Both the position numbers and the translations under genes were made by a program. From a virus, in the IMG/VR virus record IMGVR_UViG_3300005288_000022, positions 1-39,788 of that record: 39,788 bases of DNA; one strand, written 5' to 3'. How positions within the stretch are numbered: the stretch's first letter is position 1; each line of letters starts with the position of its first letter. The notes under the pieces were generated by a model, which was not told the DNA's origin, did no database searches, and saw nothing but the letters and a program-made list of their open reading frames with translations. Shown here piece after piece: positions 30,241 through 37,836 of the stretch.

Positions 30241-31368
30241 ATGAAACGATTGATCCTCATTTTATTTCTCATCCCCTCTATCAGCTTTGGCGCAGCATTC
30301 GACCTACTGGTCAACCAGCGCAATATCGCTGACTCCGCAACCATCTTGCGCACCATCTCGGTTCCAGCCTTGAACGTGAACAGCGCCCTTGTCATCGACT
30401 CCAATACCAATCTGCCAAGGCTTTATCAGTTCGGTGTCTCGATGGGGGTGATTGGTGACAAGCTGGAATGCGGGCCTGACTGGATGGCAGTGTTGAATAA
30501 GCCTGTGTTCGCGCCGGTAGCGGTAAGCGGAAATTACAACGACCTCATCAACAAGCCCTCCATAGCTGCGCAGGTTAACTCTGACTGGTCAGCGACATCT
30601 GGTGTGGAAGAGATCCTGAACAAGCCGTCACTGGCTACCGTGGCGACGTCTGGCGCATATGCTGATCTGTCTGGTACGCCAAGCATCCCGGCGGCGCAAG
30701 TCAACAGCGATTGGGCGGCTGGAAGTGGCGTATCACAGGTTCTGAACAAGCCGACCACGCTGGCCGGATATGGGATAACTGACGCTTACCCTCGATTCGG
30801 AAACCCGTCCAACTTCCTGACTGGCGTAACTGGTTCCCAGGTGATCGCGGCGCTCGGGTTCACGCCTTACAACTCGGCGAATACGAGTAACTTCGTTGAC
30901 CAGGCCGGCGCTCGGGCGGCGATCTCGCTGACCACCACTGGGACTGCCGGGGCTGCGACGTATAACAGCTCAACCGGCGCTCTGAACATCCCGAGCTATG
31001 CACCGTCTCGGTCTCAGTCGTCGGCTACCAGAGCATTCAATACGGCCTTCCAGATCAGCGCCACGCGCGATGCAATGGCGAGCTACAGCGTTCAGTGCGT
31101 GATCACTGCGAGCATCGCTGGCGGCCAGAGTTGTGACGTGATTCTAGAGATCGCCACTGACGCGGCGTTCACGACCGGCGTTCAGACCGTTGGTATTGTC
31201 GGAACCGGGCAGACCTATACCCTAGCGGTCGCGCTGCAAGGGGTTCAGCCTCAGACGTCGCAGCTGTTCGGCTATGTGCCAGCCGGTTACTACGCCCGCC
31301 TGCGAACTGTCAGTGTGACCGGAGCGCCGACCTTTCTCTATCGTGCCGGACAGGAAATCCTGCAATAA
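30241..31368 (+). CDS. Tail-fibre-repeat protein with N-terminal signal peptide
   Basis: 375 aa. Residues 1-19, K-R followed by L-I-L-I-L-F-L-I-P-S-I-S-F-G-A-A, form a standard Sec signal peptide. The body carries fibre-type repeats (L-N-K-P-S or L-I-N-K-P-S, A-Q-V-N-S-D-W twice, S-G-A-Y-A-D-L-S-G-T-P), A-L-G-F-T-P-Y-N-S-A-N, and a beta-rich tip. Last gene of the late strand, with its RBS in a hairpin. Virion fibre, exported decoy, or periplasmic protein cannot be told apart. Confidence 0.75.
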   Translation: MKRLILILFLIPSISFGAAFDLLVNQRNIADSATILRTISVPALNVNSALVIDSNTNLPRLYQFGVSMGVIGDKLECGPDWMAVLNKPVFAPVAVSGNYNDLINKPSIAAQVNSDWSATSGVEEILNKPSLATVATSGAYADLSGTPSIPAAQVNSDWAAGSGVSQVLNKPTTLAGYGITDAYPRFGNPSNFLTGVTGSQVIAALGFTPYNSANTSNFVDQAGARAAISLTTTGTAGAATYNSSTGALNIPSYAPSRSQSSATRAFNTAFQISATRDAMASYSVQCVITASIAGGQSCDVILEIATDAAFTTGVQTVGIVGTGQTYTLAVALQGVQPQTSQLFGYVPAGYYARLRTVSVTGAPTFLYRAGQEILQ

Positions 31369-31393
31369 AAAAGGAGCCCCGAAGGACTCCTTA
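31365..31393 (-). terminator. Terminator at the convergent end of both operons
   Basis: Arms AAGGAG (31371-31376) and CTCCTT (31387-31392), extended by CC/GG around a tetraloop-sized centre with one bulged base. On the minus strand a T6-7 tract follows (31366-31372), overlapping the fibre gene stop codon, so it best ends the leftward transcript. A GGGG...CCCC hairpin at about 31401-31414 may act for the plus strand. Confidence 0.65.
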
Positions 31394-31461
31394 CCTGCTT
31401 GGGGCTGCTCCCCCGTGCCGGCAAGCGGACTATAACTCGCCGCCGCCGTGCCGCCTACCCC

Positions 31462-31776
31462 TCACAACTTCAAAATTCCCTCGGCGATGAGACTGTCGAT
31501 TGTTCTGAAAACTCCCTCGGCATGCATGAATCTCAGCTCCTCCCTGCTTAGTGCCTCTTCATCGAGCCTAATGATCGTTCGCCCGTCGATCGCATTGTGG
31601 CAATAATCGCAGCACCATGCGGCTTGCAGGTTGTTAGGTTTCATTCCTATGCCGCACGTTCCCGCCAGCCGGTAATGCGCAAGCACGGTCGTTTCTGTGT
31701 TGTTGGGACACCCGGGCGCCCTGACGGTGCAATCCCTGCCGCGAGCCGCCTTCGTGTACTTGTCCTGCTTGCTCAT
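31462..31776 (-). CDS. YbcO-like (DUF1364) putative nuclease
   Basis: 104 aa. C-T-V-R-A-P-G-C-P-N-N-T-E-T-T-V-L-A-H-Y-R-L-A, G-I-G-M-K-P-N-N-L and A-A-W-C-C-D-Y-C-H-N-A-I-D-G-R show the Cys/His metal-site pattern of the DUF1364/YbcO family, related to HNH nucleases. Common in nin-type regions of lambdoid phages, as here at the end of the recombination operon. Activity inferred only. Confidence 0.85.
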   Translation of the reverse strand: MSKQDKYTKAARGRDCTVRAPGCPNNTETTVLAHYRLAGTCGIGMKPNNLQAAWCCDYCHNAIDGRTIIRLDEEALSREELRFMHAEGVFRTIDSLIAEGILKL

Positions 31777-31821
31777 TTATTCGATCCATGCCGCGCGTGG
31801 CGGCAGAAGATGGGGAGTGGG

Positions 31822-31992
31822 TTACGCCGCTCGCTTTCCGTCGGCGTCCAGGCGGTAGTAGTTGCGGCAGTTGCCGCGCGGGCATACCAGATCGCGTGCG
31901 CCGCTGAGCCATTTGCTCGGCACGCTTACGCGTTCGCTGTGCAGGTGCTTGTTCCGGCAGCGAGTGCACTGCACTTTCTGTTCTTCAGACAT
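31822..31992 (-). CDS. Small zinc-ribbon protein
   Basis: 56 aa from ATG 31992 (GAGGA upstream). Two pairs, C-T-R-C and C-P-R-G-N-C, with a K-H-L-H between them suggest a single zinc-binding module. Basic C-terminus. Probably nucleic-acid binding; unknown role in the nin-like region. Confidence 0.7.
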   Translation of the reverse strand: MSEEQKVQCTRCRNKHLHSERVSVPSKWLSGARDLVCPRGNCRNYYRLDADGKRAA

Positions 31993-32034
31993 AGGGATTC
32001 CTCGCCCGCCACTCACTGGCAGGCTGTAGTGTGA

Positions 32035-32253
32035 TTATTGGTCGTCGCTTTCAGCAAGGACATGGGTATCCGGAACGCTCCGCACAAGCTCGATGTAATG
32101 CTTCACGCCGACCTTGTAGTCCTCTGGCTTCTCAACGAGCCCCCATTCAAGCGTCTTGAGCAACGACCCGCGCCAGTCCTTGAATGTCTCGCGCATGCTC
32201 AGACAGATCCCGTGAGCCCAGCGCTTGCCTTCGATTTCTTCGAGTTTGCTCAT
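32035..32253 (-). CDS. Hypothetical nin-region protein, 72 aa
   Basis: AAGGAG 8 nt before the ATG, which overlaps the NinX stop as ATGA. Helical, W-A-H-G-I-C-L-S-M-R-E-T-F-K-D-W-R-G-S-L-L-K-T-L. Not recognised. Confidence 0.65.
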   Translation of the reverse strand: MSKLEEIEGKRWAHGICLSMRETFKDWRGSLLKTLEWGLVEKPEDYKVGVKHYIELVRSVPDTHVLAESDDQ

Positions 32254-32657
32254 TCAATTAGCTCCTTGGGCACGCTGACCATATCGCCAAACACAGTTGC
32301 CACGATTGCCCGGCACGCCGCGATCAGTGCTGTATCGCAATGCCCGGTCGTGTACTGCTGGCCGCCGCTATAGTAGACATCTGCATACCAGCGATCGGAC
32401 ATTTCCGCCCCTTCATTACCGTCATGAGCTTCTGGAACCAGAGCAACCTGATACTTCGCAATCAGCGGTCCGCATTGGCACCAGTCGGTGGATGGGCGTA
32501 GCTCCAAGCCCGACGGCGCATGAATTTCATAATATGTTTTGCTCGGCGTCATGATTGCGACGATTTTCGCTGAAACCCATCCAGCGGCCTGCGCTACCGC
32601 CCAATCCAGCGCCGACCCGATCAGGTCGGCGGTCTTCACTTCGATCATTCCATTCAT
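32250..32657 (-). CDS. ninX: NinX-like protein (DUF2591)
   Basis: 135 aa. E-V-K-T-A-D-L-I-G-S-A-L-D-W-A-V-A, then P-S-T-D-W-C-Q-C-G-P-L-I and the C-terminal A-A-C-R-A-I-V-A match the DUF2591/NinX pattern found in lambdoid nin regions. Function unknown. Coupled by ATGA to an 18-codon frame upstream. Confidence 0.8.
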   Translation of the reverse strand: MNGMIEVKTADLIGSALDWAVAQAAGWVSAKIVAIMTPSKTYYEIHAPSGLELRPSTDWCQCGPLIAKYQVALVPEAHDGNEGAEMSDRWYADVYYSGGQQYTTGHCDTALIAACRAIVATVFGDMVSVPKELIE

Positions 32658-32710
32658 TTCTTCGGCCCTCGGTAGATGTGCTGGAGCATGAACAGCGCGG
32701 CGAAGATCAT
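32654..32710 (-). CDS. Possible 18-aa hydrophobic peptide
   Basis: Frame M-I-F-A-A-L-F-M-L-Q-H-I-Y-R-G-P-K-K exactly bridges its neighbours with an ATGA overlap at each end. It may be a real micropeptide or only a relay for translational coupling. Confidence 0.4.
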   Translation of the reverse strand: MIFAALFMLQHIYRGPKK

Positions 32711-33273
32711 TGGAGCACCTTCCTGCGCTCTTCAGCTTCCATCAGGATGTCCTCGCACTTGTCGGCGACCTCTGATCCGTATTCTTGCGAGATCCCTTCC
32801 AGCCATGCTTGCGCGGCCTTGATGCGTTCTTCGCGCTCGCGCTCTGCAATGATCTGCTCTGGCGTGCGGATTATCCTGAATCGCTCAGGATCACGCTCGG
32901 CGCGCCAGCCATCGCCATAATCGACAAAGACCTGTGCTTGGTTGCCGTTACCCCAAGTTGCGAAGATGTTAACGACAGTCCATTCATCCCATTGATGTGC
33001 GCCGCGATATTCGCAAACACCTTGACCAACTGGCGGCAGGCCTTCGCCGGTCCAATGACCAAGAGCTGGTCTGAATTCGATGATGTGAAAATTATCCGGC
33101 TCGAAAGTTTTGGGGGAGTATGGCCAGCAATCGTCTCGCCGATCATTTGGGAGAGCCACGCGATAGCCATCCCGGCATATCCAGGCAAAATCCTTAGCAT
33201 TGGTTTCGTGCTTGTAAACAATCTGCGCGTACATATCAGCCCAGTCCGGAGCGTTGCTCCAATCAATATTCAT
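32707..33273 (-). CDS. Hypothetical protein, 188 aa
   Basis: Start at 33273 because AGAGG lies 8 nt upstream; the longer frame from 33342 overlaps NinB. Aromatic and acidic N-terminal part (N-I-D-W-S-N-A-P-D-W-A-D-M-Y), beta-rich middle with W-D-E-W-T-V-V-N-I-F and a helical C-terminal R-E-R-E-E-R-I-K-A-A. Similar proteins occur in phage early regions; no function known. Confidence 0.65.
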   Translation of the reverse strand: MNIDWSNAPDWADMYAQIVYKHETNAKDFAWICRDGYRVALPNDRRDDCWPYSPKTFEPDNFHIIEFRPALGHWTGEGLPPVGQGVCEYRGAHQWDEWTVVNIFATWGNGNQAQVFVDYGDGWRAERDPERFRIIRTPEQIIAEREREERIKAAQAWLEGISQEYGSEVADKCEDILMEAEERRKVLQ

Positions 33274-33317
33274 GGTCATCCCTCTTTGGTCGATTCTGTT
33301 TCGGTTTATTTGGTGTG

Positions 33318-33776
33318 TTATACGGCTTCGTTCATATTGCATCGCATCTTCATGTACTCAGAATCCTCAGGGTGCGGCAGGTAGATCCCATGCTCTGCAG
33401 CCCAGACGTCAATGCAGGTCATGAAGGCGTGCATGTCGCCCTTGTCCAGTCCGCTGGTGTGACGCAGCTCGTAGCGCTCCGTGATCTCGCCAGTCTTCAG
33501 GTTTACGTCGCGGATCACCTCCTCTCCCAGGAAGGTCAACTTAAGATTGCGCTTCATGTTCTCCATGCTCATCGGCGCCCCAGTCGAGAAAGTGGTCTTG
33601 CCCATCGACACGAAGAACTGAGCCGCGCATTCGCACCACTTATGGAACAGCGCATTCTGCGGAAGGCTCCGGCCGGCGCCTGTGATCGACACATTGCAGG
33701 GGAAGCCTTTCTTCCGGATGGATGCCTGCAATAGTGACAAGTCGCTGATCTGGTTAAGCCGGAGTTTTTCAGCCAT
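33318..33776 (-). CDS. ninB: NinB-like recombination protein
   Basis: 152 aa, near the lambda NinB length (146). The signature R-S-L-P-Q-N-A-L-F-H-K-W-C and the C-terminal G-D-M-H-A-F-M-T-C-I-D-V-W-A-A-E-H-G-I-Y-L-P are those of NinB (Orf/YbcN). In lambda Orf binds ssDNA and SSB and helps Red recombination. Here it follows RecT and the exonuclease directly. Confidence 0.9.
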   Translation of the reverse strand: MAEKLRLNQISDLSLLQASIRKKGFPCNVSITGAGRSLPQNALFHKWCECAAQFFVSMGKTTFSTGAPMSMENMKRNLKLTFLGEEVIRDVNLKTGEITERYELRHTSGLDKGDMHAFMTCIDVWAAEHGIYLPHPEDSEYMKMRCNMNEAV

Positions 33777-33778
33777 GT

Positions 33779-34450
33779 CTACAGGCTCACGTATTTCGAA
33801 GGCTCACGCAAAACCGCTTCGTATTGGTCGACCAGCTTCGAGAATCCGAGCAAGTCAGACTCAAGCGAAGCTATGTACGTCTCGTCGCGATTAATTCGCT
33901 TGATGAACAGATCTTTACCGACAGACTCCAGCCACGGGCAGTACATGATGAAGTCGCACCACTGCCTGCCGGTTATCCACATGCCGCCCTGGATTTGGTC
34001 GATGTATTCAGAATCAGCGGTCTCTGGATTGCTCCAGATGGCGCCGATCTTCGACGGGGATGCAGGACACTTGATCTCTATCAGACCGTCATCACCGCAG
34101 AGCCCGTCTGTCGAATAGCCGTAACGGCCGCAATCAGAGATAGCGATGCCTGACTCAGACGCAAGCAATCCAGTCTGAAGCTCATAGGCGAAGCGGGCGT
34201 GGATCTCTAATTCCGATCCTCGTTTCATTTGCCATGTACTGAACGATTCATCAACAGGCTTCCCCGCGATACGTTCGAGCGCAACAGACCATGCGTAGTC
34301 GAGCGCAGAACCGGCTGGATCGCCCGCTGCGCCGTTCTTGCTGGCTCGTGAGAGCTTCGAACGCGCATCATTGAAGCGTGAGGCAGTGCACAGGCCTGCA
34401 CGGGCCTCTAGCCACGCTATGGAGCCTTGTTCAAGATGCATAATCTTCAT
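33779..34450 (-). CDS. YqaJ/lambda-Exo-type exonuclease
   Basis: 223 aa (lambda Exo 226). Q-G-S-I-A-W-L-E-A-R-A-G-L-C-T-A-S near the start, Y-S-T-D-G-L (Asp115), I-E-I-K-C-P (Glu125, Lys127) and Q-I-Q-G-G-M-W-I-T-G form the PD-(D/E)XK YqaJ core. Makes 3' single strands for the annealing protein. Overlaps recT by ATGA. Confidence 0.92.
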   Translation of the reverse strand: MKIMHLEQGSIAWLEARAGLCTASRFNDARSKLSRASKNGAAGDPAGSALDYAWSVALERIAGKPVDESFSTWQMKRGSELEIHARFAYELQTGLLASESGIAISDCGRYGYSTDGLCGDDGLIEIKCPASPSKIGAIWSNPETADSEYIDQIQGGMWITGRQWCDFIMYCPWLESVGKDLFIKRINRDETYIASLESDLLGFSKLVDQYEAVLREPSKYVSL

Positions 34451-35358
34451 TGGTCGCCGCCTTCTACAAGTTCGCCTTCAATCGGCGCCTTCATCTGTGC
34501 CGTGCGCTGCTCTACGAATGCCTTGAACTGGCTGTAAGCAACCATATCGTTTGATGCCTTGATGGCGCCCAGCCCTTCAGACCAAACAGACTTCAGCTGA
34601 TCCAAGGTGTCGCATTCGACGGCGCGTTTTATCCATTTCTCGCCAAGATCGCTTAGGCCTGCCGGCGCCATTGCGGCCAAGCCTTCGCCACTGTCGGTGT
34701 TCAGGTGATGGATAGCCTTGTCGAGCCGATCAGTCTTCGGCCAGTACTTGTAAGCGCGCTTGACGACTGTTTTCTTCGCCATCTCGTTGTAGTCAGTCTT
34801 CCATGGCGATGATTTGCCGGACTTGACCGATTGTGAACGGTTCATGATGCCGTCGATGTCTTCGCGGCTCATGCAGGTAGTCAGGTAGTCACCGTCGGCA
34901 GTTTTGACCACCACGTAAACACCAACGACTTCGCCTCGCTCCTTTGCGAATGGGTTATAGGTGTGGGTCGGCGGCTTGTCGAAGCCATTCAGCGCGAACG
35001 AGTCCTGCTGGTAGACAATCTCAGCCTGAGCCCATTTGATGGAGCCTGTAGCCATTGCCAGATCCATCAGGCCCATGTAACTGATGTCCAGGCAGATCTT
35101 GCCGTCGCGCGGTACCAGGTAAGCCTGACGCTTTGCCGGGTTAAGACTGATGCCGATTGCTGCGATGTTGGTAACAGCATTGAACACCGACTGTTTGTTC
35201 TGCATTGCCATCTTCATGGCGAAGTCGTTGCCGGTGATCGTCTGGATGGCGAACTCTGCTTCGCGCTCGAAGTTCAGAGTTCGATCGGTCAGCACCGACA
35301 CGAACGAATCGCGCGCGGCGTAGATCTCGTTGGCGATTGTGGTAACTGCGCTGCTCAT
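34447..35358 (-). CDS. recT: RecT-family single-strand annealing protein
   Basis: 303 aa. N-I-A-A-I-G-I-S-L-N-P-A-K-R-Q-A-Y-L-V-P-R-D, L-D-I-S-Y-M-G-L-M-D-L-A and W-K-T-D-Y-N-E-M-A-K-K-T-V-V-K-R-A are RecT hallmarks. Works with the next gene as a Red-like pair and can form the concatemers needed for headful packaging. ATGA-coupled to the gene before. Confidence 0.93.
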   Translation of the reverse strand: MSSAVTTIANEIYAARDSFVSVLTDRTLNFEREAEFAIQTITGNDFAMKMAMQNKQSVFNAVTNIAAIGISLNPAKRQAYLVPRDGKICLDISYMGLMDLAMATGSIKWAQAEIVYQQDSFALNGFDKPPTHTYNPFAKERGEVVGVYVVVKTADGDYLTTCMSREDIDGIMNRSQSVKSGKSSPWKTDYNEMAKKTVVKRAYKYWPKTDRLDKAIHHLNTDSGEGLAAMAPAGLSDLGEKWIKRAVECDTLDQLKSVWSEGLGAIKASNDMVAYSQFKAFVEQRTAQMKAPIEGELVEGGDQ

Positions 35359-35801
35359 TCTTCACCTCGGGTCAGCTTGGCAATGATGGCGTCACCAACT
35401 TGGCGTTCGATCATCTCGCGCAGATAATCACCGTCGAGGGTAGAAATCAGGTCTGTCAGTCGCTTCGCGATCAGTGGTTTCTGCTCATCCAGCAGACTTT
35501 GAAGGTGGTCGAATCCTTTGCTTGAGGATCTGTCCCATGCCGATGGAGGGGAGAACACGGTATGTGATGACAAGCTGTTGATTACCTTGATTGCATTGCC
35601 CTTCAGAACTTCGACCATTGAACCCTCAAAGTGCTGATCTACAAGATCGCCAACCATGTGATATGCCGATTTGCTGAGGATGCGCTCAAATTCTGCCTGA
35701 GTTTGGCGGGCGCAGGCGGCCTTGAACACGTCGCGCGCCATCTCTTTGCGTTCGTCTTCGGTGATGTAATCGTTCAGATCAATTTCGATTGCATTGGTCA
35801 C
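35355..35801 (-). CDS. Hypothetical recombination-operon protein, 148 aa
   Basis: GTG start at 35801 with AAGGAA 7 nt upstream; the upstream open frame to 35867 lies inside the previous gene. Helical and charged throughout (E-R-K-E-M-A-R-D-V-F-K-A-A-C-A-R-Q-T). Directly before recT, so it may modulate it. No family recognised. Confidence 0.65.
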   Translation of the reverse strand: MTNAIEIDLNDYITEDERKEMARDVFKAACARQTQAEFERILSKSAYHMVGDLVDQHFEGSMVEVLKGNAIKVINSLSSHTVFSPPSAWDRSSSKGFDHLQSLLDEQKPLIAKRLTDLISTLDGDYLREMIERQVGDAIIAKLTRGEE

Positions 35802-35805
35802 GGTC

Positions 35806-35958
35806 TTATTCCTTGGTCGTTTTGGTGTGTGCTGCTGGGGCGTTAGCTTTCTTCTCGGCTTTCTCAATCTGCTTGCGTAGCCAGCTCATACCGAGGTGGA
35901 GCTTGAAAGCCTCCCAATGTTTGTCAGTGAGTCGTATCGCTCGTATGGGTGTTCGCAT
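35806..35958 (-). CDS. Small basic protein, first gene of the recombination unit
   Basis: 50 aa, too short for most ORF screens. GGAGG 5 nt before the ATG and a strong promoter just upstream. I-R-L-T-D-K-H-W-E-A-F-K-L-H-L-G-M-S-W-L-R-K-Q-I resembles short phage proteins with a possible ribbon-helix-helix or HTH character. Could be a regulator of its own promoter, which carries a palindrome. Confidence 0.7.
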   Translation of the reverse strand: MRTPIRAIRLTDKHWEAFKLHLGMSWLRKQIEKAEKKANAPAAHTKTTKE

Positions 35959-35981
35959 GAATCCTCCTGTTTGTAGAGGCC

Positions 35982-36010
35982 AGTGTAAATACCTCGGTAA
36001 TTACCGTCAA
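35982..36010 (-). promoter_or_regulatory. Strong leftward promoter with embedded palindromic operator
   Basis: Minus strand TTGACG (36010-36005), 17 bp, TACACT (35987-35982). The perfect 12-bp palindrome CGGTAATTACCG (35995-36006) fills the spacer and overlaps the -35. It should drive the recT-exo-nin unit under a repressor that was not identified. Confidence 0.75.
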
Positions 36011-36025
36011 CAGATTTTACGCAAT

Positions 36026-36056
36026 AAAAAGCCCCGTATTCAGGCCGGGGCTTTTG
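36026..36056. terminator. Bidirectional terminator dividing the leftward operon
   Basis: AAAAGCCCCG (36027-36036) and CGGGGCTTTT (36046-36055): 10-bp perfect stem, 9-nt loop, T-runs on both strands. It ends the small-gene unit just before the second promoter. Confidence 0.85.
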
Positions 36057-36071
36057 TGTTCCTGCTTAGAT

Positions 36072-36374
36072 CTATGCATCAACCTGCTCTGCCTTCTTGC
36101 TCCCATCCGGCAGCCATGAGGCGAGCATCTCGATGATGTGTTCCCGGCCTTTCTTGCGCTGGATGCCGCCGCGAAACAGTTCGCCTCGGAGCAGCTTATG
36201 GAGTTCGTCCGGCTTGCAGTAACCGACGCGGACCGGGATCATCGCCTGAATCTTTGCCATTTCCTCGGCCTTCGATACCAGGGCTTGCAGCTCATCGCGG
36301 TGAATCCTGCAAAACTGACGGTTCGATTGCCATGCCTCAGCAAGCTCGGCTTTGATTGGGATTAGGTCGATCAT
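36072..36374 (-). CDS. Hypothetical early protein, 100 aa
   Basis: Start 36374 with GGAGG upstream and an ATGA overlap. Helical N-terminus (I-P-I-K-A-E-L-A-E-A-W), then V-G-Y-C-K-P-D-E-L-H-K-L-L-R-G-E-L. Last gene before the terminator. Unrecognised. Confidence 0.65.
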   Translation of the reverse strand: MIDLIPIKAELAEAWQSNRQFCRIHRDELQALVSKAEEMAKIQAMIPVRVGYCKPDELHKLLRGELFRGGIQRKKGREHIIEMLASWLPDGSKKAEQVDA

Positions 36375-36541
36375 TCCGCCTCCTTCAGCTTCTTCAGTAG
36401 CGCCCGCTGGCGCTGGATCTGGCGAACGCATTTTCCGAAGCGCTCGGCCAACTGCCCGTTGCTCAGGTTGCGATCCATGATCAGCTTGTTCTGGGCCTCT
36501 GTGAATTTCAGGGCTTCCATGGTGGATGCTAGAAGGCTCAT
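36371..36541 (-). CDS. Small HTH-like protein
   Basis: 56 aa from ATG 36541 (AAGGAG 8 nt upstream). The segment N-L-S-N-G-Q-L-A-E-R-F-G-K-C-V-R-Q-I-Q-R reads as a homeodomain-like helix-turn-helix with a basic second helix. Possible small transcription regulator of early genes. Confidence 0.65.
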   Translation of the reverse strand: MSLLASTMEALKFTEAQNKLIMDRNLSNGQLAERFGKCVRQIQRQRALLKKLKEAE

Positions 36542-36642
36542 TGAAAAATCTCCTTCAGTAACAGACAAATAACAAAGACGGATGGCAAAAATAGCAATCC
36601 AATACCTAGGCTAGCCACGGCCACGATTTCAAATCGGCTCAT
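36538..36642 (-). CDS. Tiny single-pass membrane protein, 34 aa
   Basis: ATGA overlaps with both neighbours. One hydrophobic segment, V-A-V-A-S-L-G-I-G-L-L-F-L-P-S-V-F-V-I-C-L-L-L, covers most of the protein. Unknown role. Confidence 0.6.
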   Translation of the reverse strand: MSRFEIVAVASLGIGLLFLPSVFVICLLLKEIFQ

Positions 36643-37280
36643 TGATTCAGCTCCTTGACCTTGTCGATGGCGCGGTTGAATCCGATGGCTTGCTCACTTT
36701 GATCGTTCTGAAAGCAGTCTTCGCACTCGCGCTCGGGCAGCACCACTGATACCGGCGCGGGCTGCGAGGTGTAGAGCGTCCTGACTTCAAAATATTCAGA
36801 GCCAAGACCAAGCTCGTCAGGTGTTCCATCCTCCCAATATCTGGAATCGCGGGGGTATCGGCACTGAGTCACCGGCTCACCCTGCCCACCCTTCAGCCGC
36901 TCGATTTCTTCCTCTTGTTTTTCGACGGTGACCTGGAGCGCGGATATGTCGCCCCATCTGTCTCCGAGTTGTTTTTGCAAAATACCGTTCTCCGCCGTCA
37001 GCCGTGCGATGGTGGCTTGCAGTTCGGCGAGTTCGGGCGGGGCGGTGTAGAGCGGATCACCTTCTTTCAGGGCGAGACTCGCGCGAGGCTTCCACATTAC
37101 GCAGCCCAAGGCGTCAGATCGAAACCATGCCACCGGCTGGCGCTCGACGACAGGGGCGGCGAGTAGGGCGCGTAGCTCTCCACCAGCCAGCATTGCGTCC
37201 TCAATGTCGTAGCTCTTGGTAGCGATCCCGCAAACGCGCTCAAGCAACTCCCGCGGGACACCATCAATTTTACTGCTCAT
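36639..37280 (-). CDS. Hypothetical early protein with coiled coil, 213 aa
   Basis: Ordered N-terminal part with R-Q-P-V-A-W-F-R-S-D and G-D-P-L-Y-T-A-P-P (blocks common to many phage early proteins), a coiled coil about 85-130, and L-Y-T-S-Q-P-A-P near 170. This mosaic resembles Ea22-like/DUF proteins that vary freely between phages. GAGGG upstream. Confidence 0.7.
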   Translation of the reverse strand: MSSKIDGVPRELLERVCGIATKSYDIEDAMLAGGELRALLAAPVVERQPVAWFRSDALGCVMWKPRASLALKEGDPLYTAPPELAELQATIARLTAENGILQKQLGDRWGDISALQVTVEKQEEEIERLKGGQGEPVTQCRYPRDSRYWEDGTPDELGLGSEYFEVRTLYTSQPAPVSVVLPERECEDCFQNDQSEQAIGFNRAIDKVKELNQ

Positions 37281-37402
37281 TCGCTTGCCCTCAGAATCGT
37301 TAAATCCACTTTAAGGCCTTCACGCCATGATTTAGGCCGGAGTGCCATTTCTCTCTGCGCTTTCTTTACCTGCGCAATCAAGCGTTTATGACCATTGCTC
37401 AT
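37277..37402 (-). CDS. Tiny basic early protein, 41 aa
   Basis: ATGA overlaps on both sides. Basic helix, H-K-R-L-I-A-Q-V-K-K-A-Q-R-E-M-A-L-R-P-K-S-W-R. Unrecognised. Confidence 0.55.
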   Translation of the reverse strand: MSNGHKRLIAQVKKAQREMALRPKSWREGLKVDLTILRASE

Positions 37403-37833
37403 TCGCTTGCTCCCGATTCGGTGGGTTTAGCTAGTGCTTCGTCGATGCGATCCATGGTGGTTACTGGCAAATCAAAATCTTCGCCAAACCTAACTACATT
37501 GACGCACTCTTGTAGCAACTCGATCAGCCCCGCATTCCGCTGCTCGGCGGCTGTCAGGCTCTTATCAATATCGCGAGCCTCTTCAGCCAATCCGTCAGCA
37601 CTGGATTTCCAGCTGGCAGCAGTATCTTTTGCCAAGGCCAGCTCTTCCCGCAGCGCAGCCAGTTCAGATTGGGCGGTATCGCGCTCTTCTTCGGTGCGCT
37701 TCCATGACCCGAAATAGACCTCTGCCGCATGGCATTTCGCATCGTAATCCTCAACACCGACGTACTGAGCATCATCGAATTCAGTCTCGACTACATGGCG
37801 GTGATCCGCACGAAAACGCTTCACTTCACTCAT
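37399..37833 (-). CDS. Coiled-coil early protein, 144 aa
   Basis: GGAGG 8 nt upstream of the ATG. N-terminal charged segment, a coiled coil of about 70 residues (E-E-E-R-D-T-A-Q-S-E-L-A-A-L-R-E-E-L), C-terminal V-T-T-M-D-R-I-D-E-A-L. Unknown function. Confidence 0.65.
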   Translation of the reverse strand: MSEVKRFRADHRHVVETEFDDAQYVGVEDYDAKCHAAEVYFGSWKRTEEERDTAQSELAALREELALAKDTAASWKSSADGLAEEARDIDKSLTAAEQRNAGLIELLQECVNVVRFGEDFDLPVTTMDRIDEALAKPTESGASE

Positions 37834-37836
37834 TTT

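Noticed and set aside
31634-31969. 111-aa minus-strand open frame overlapping the YbcO-like and zinc-ribbon genes
   Set aside because: Different frame from two supported genes with metal-binding motifs and RBSs; Arg/Gln-rich shadow.
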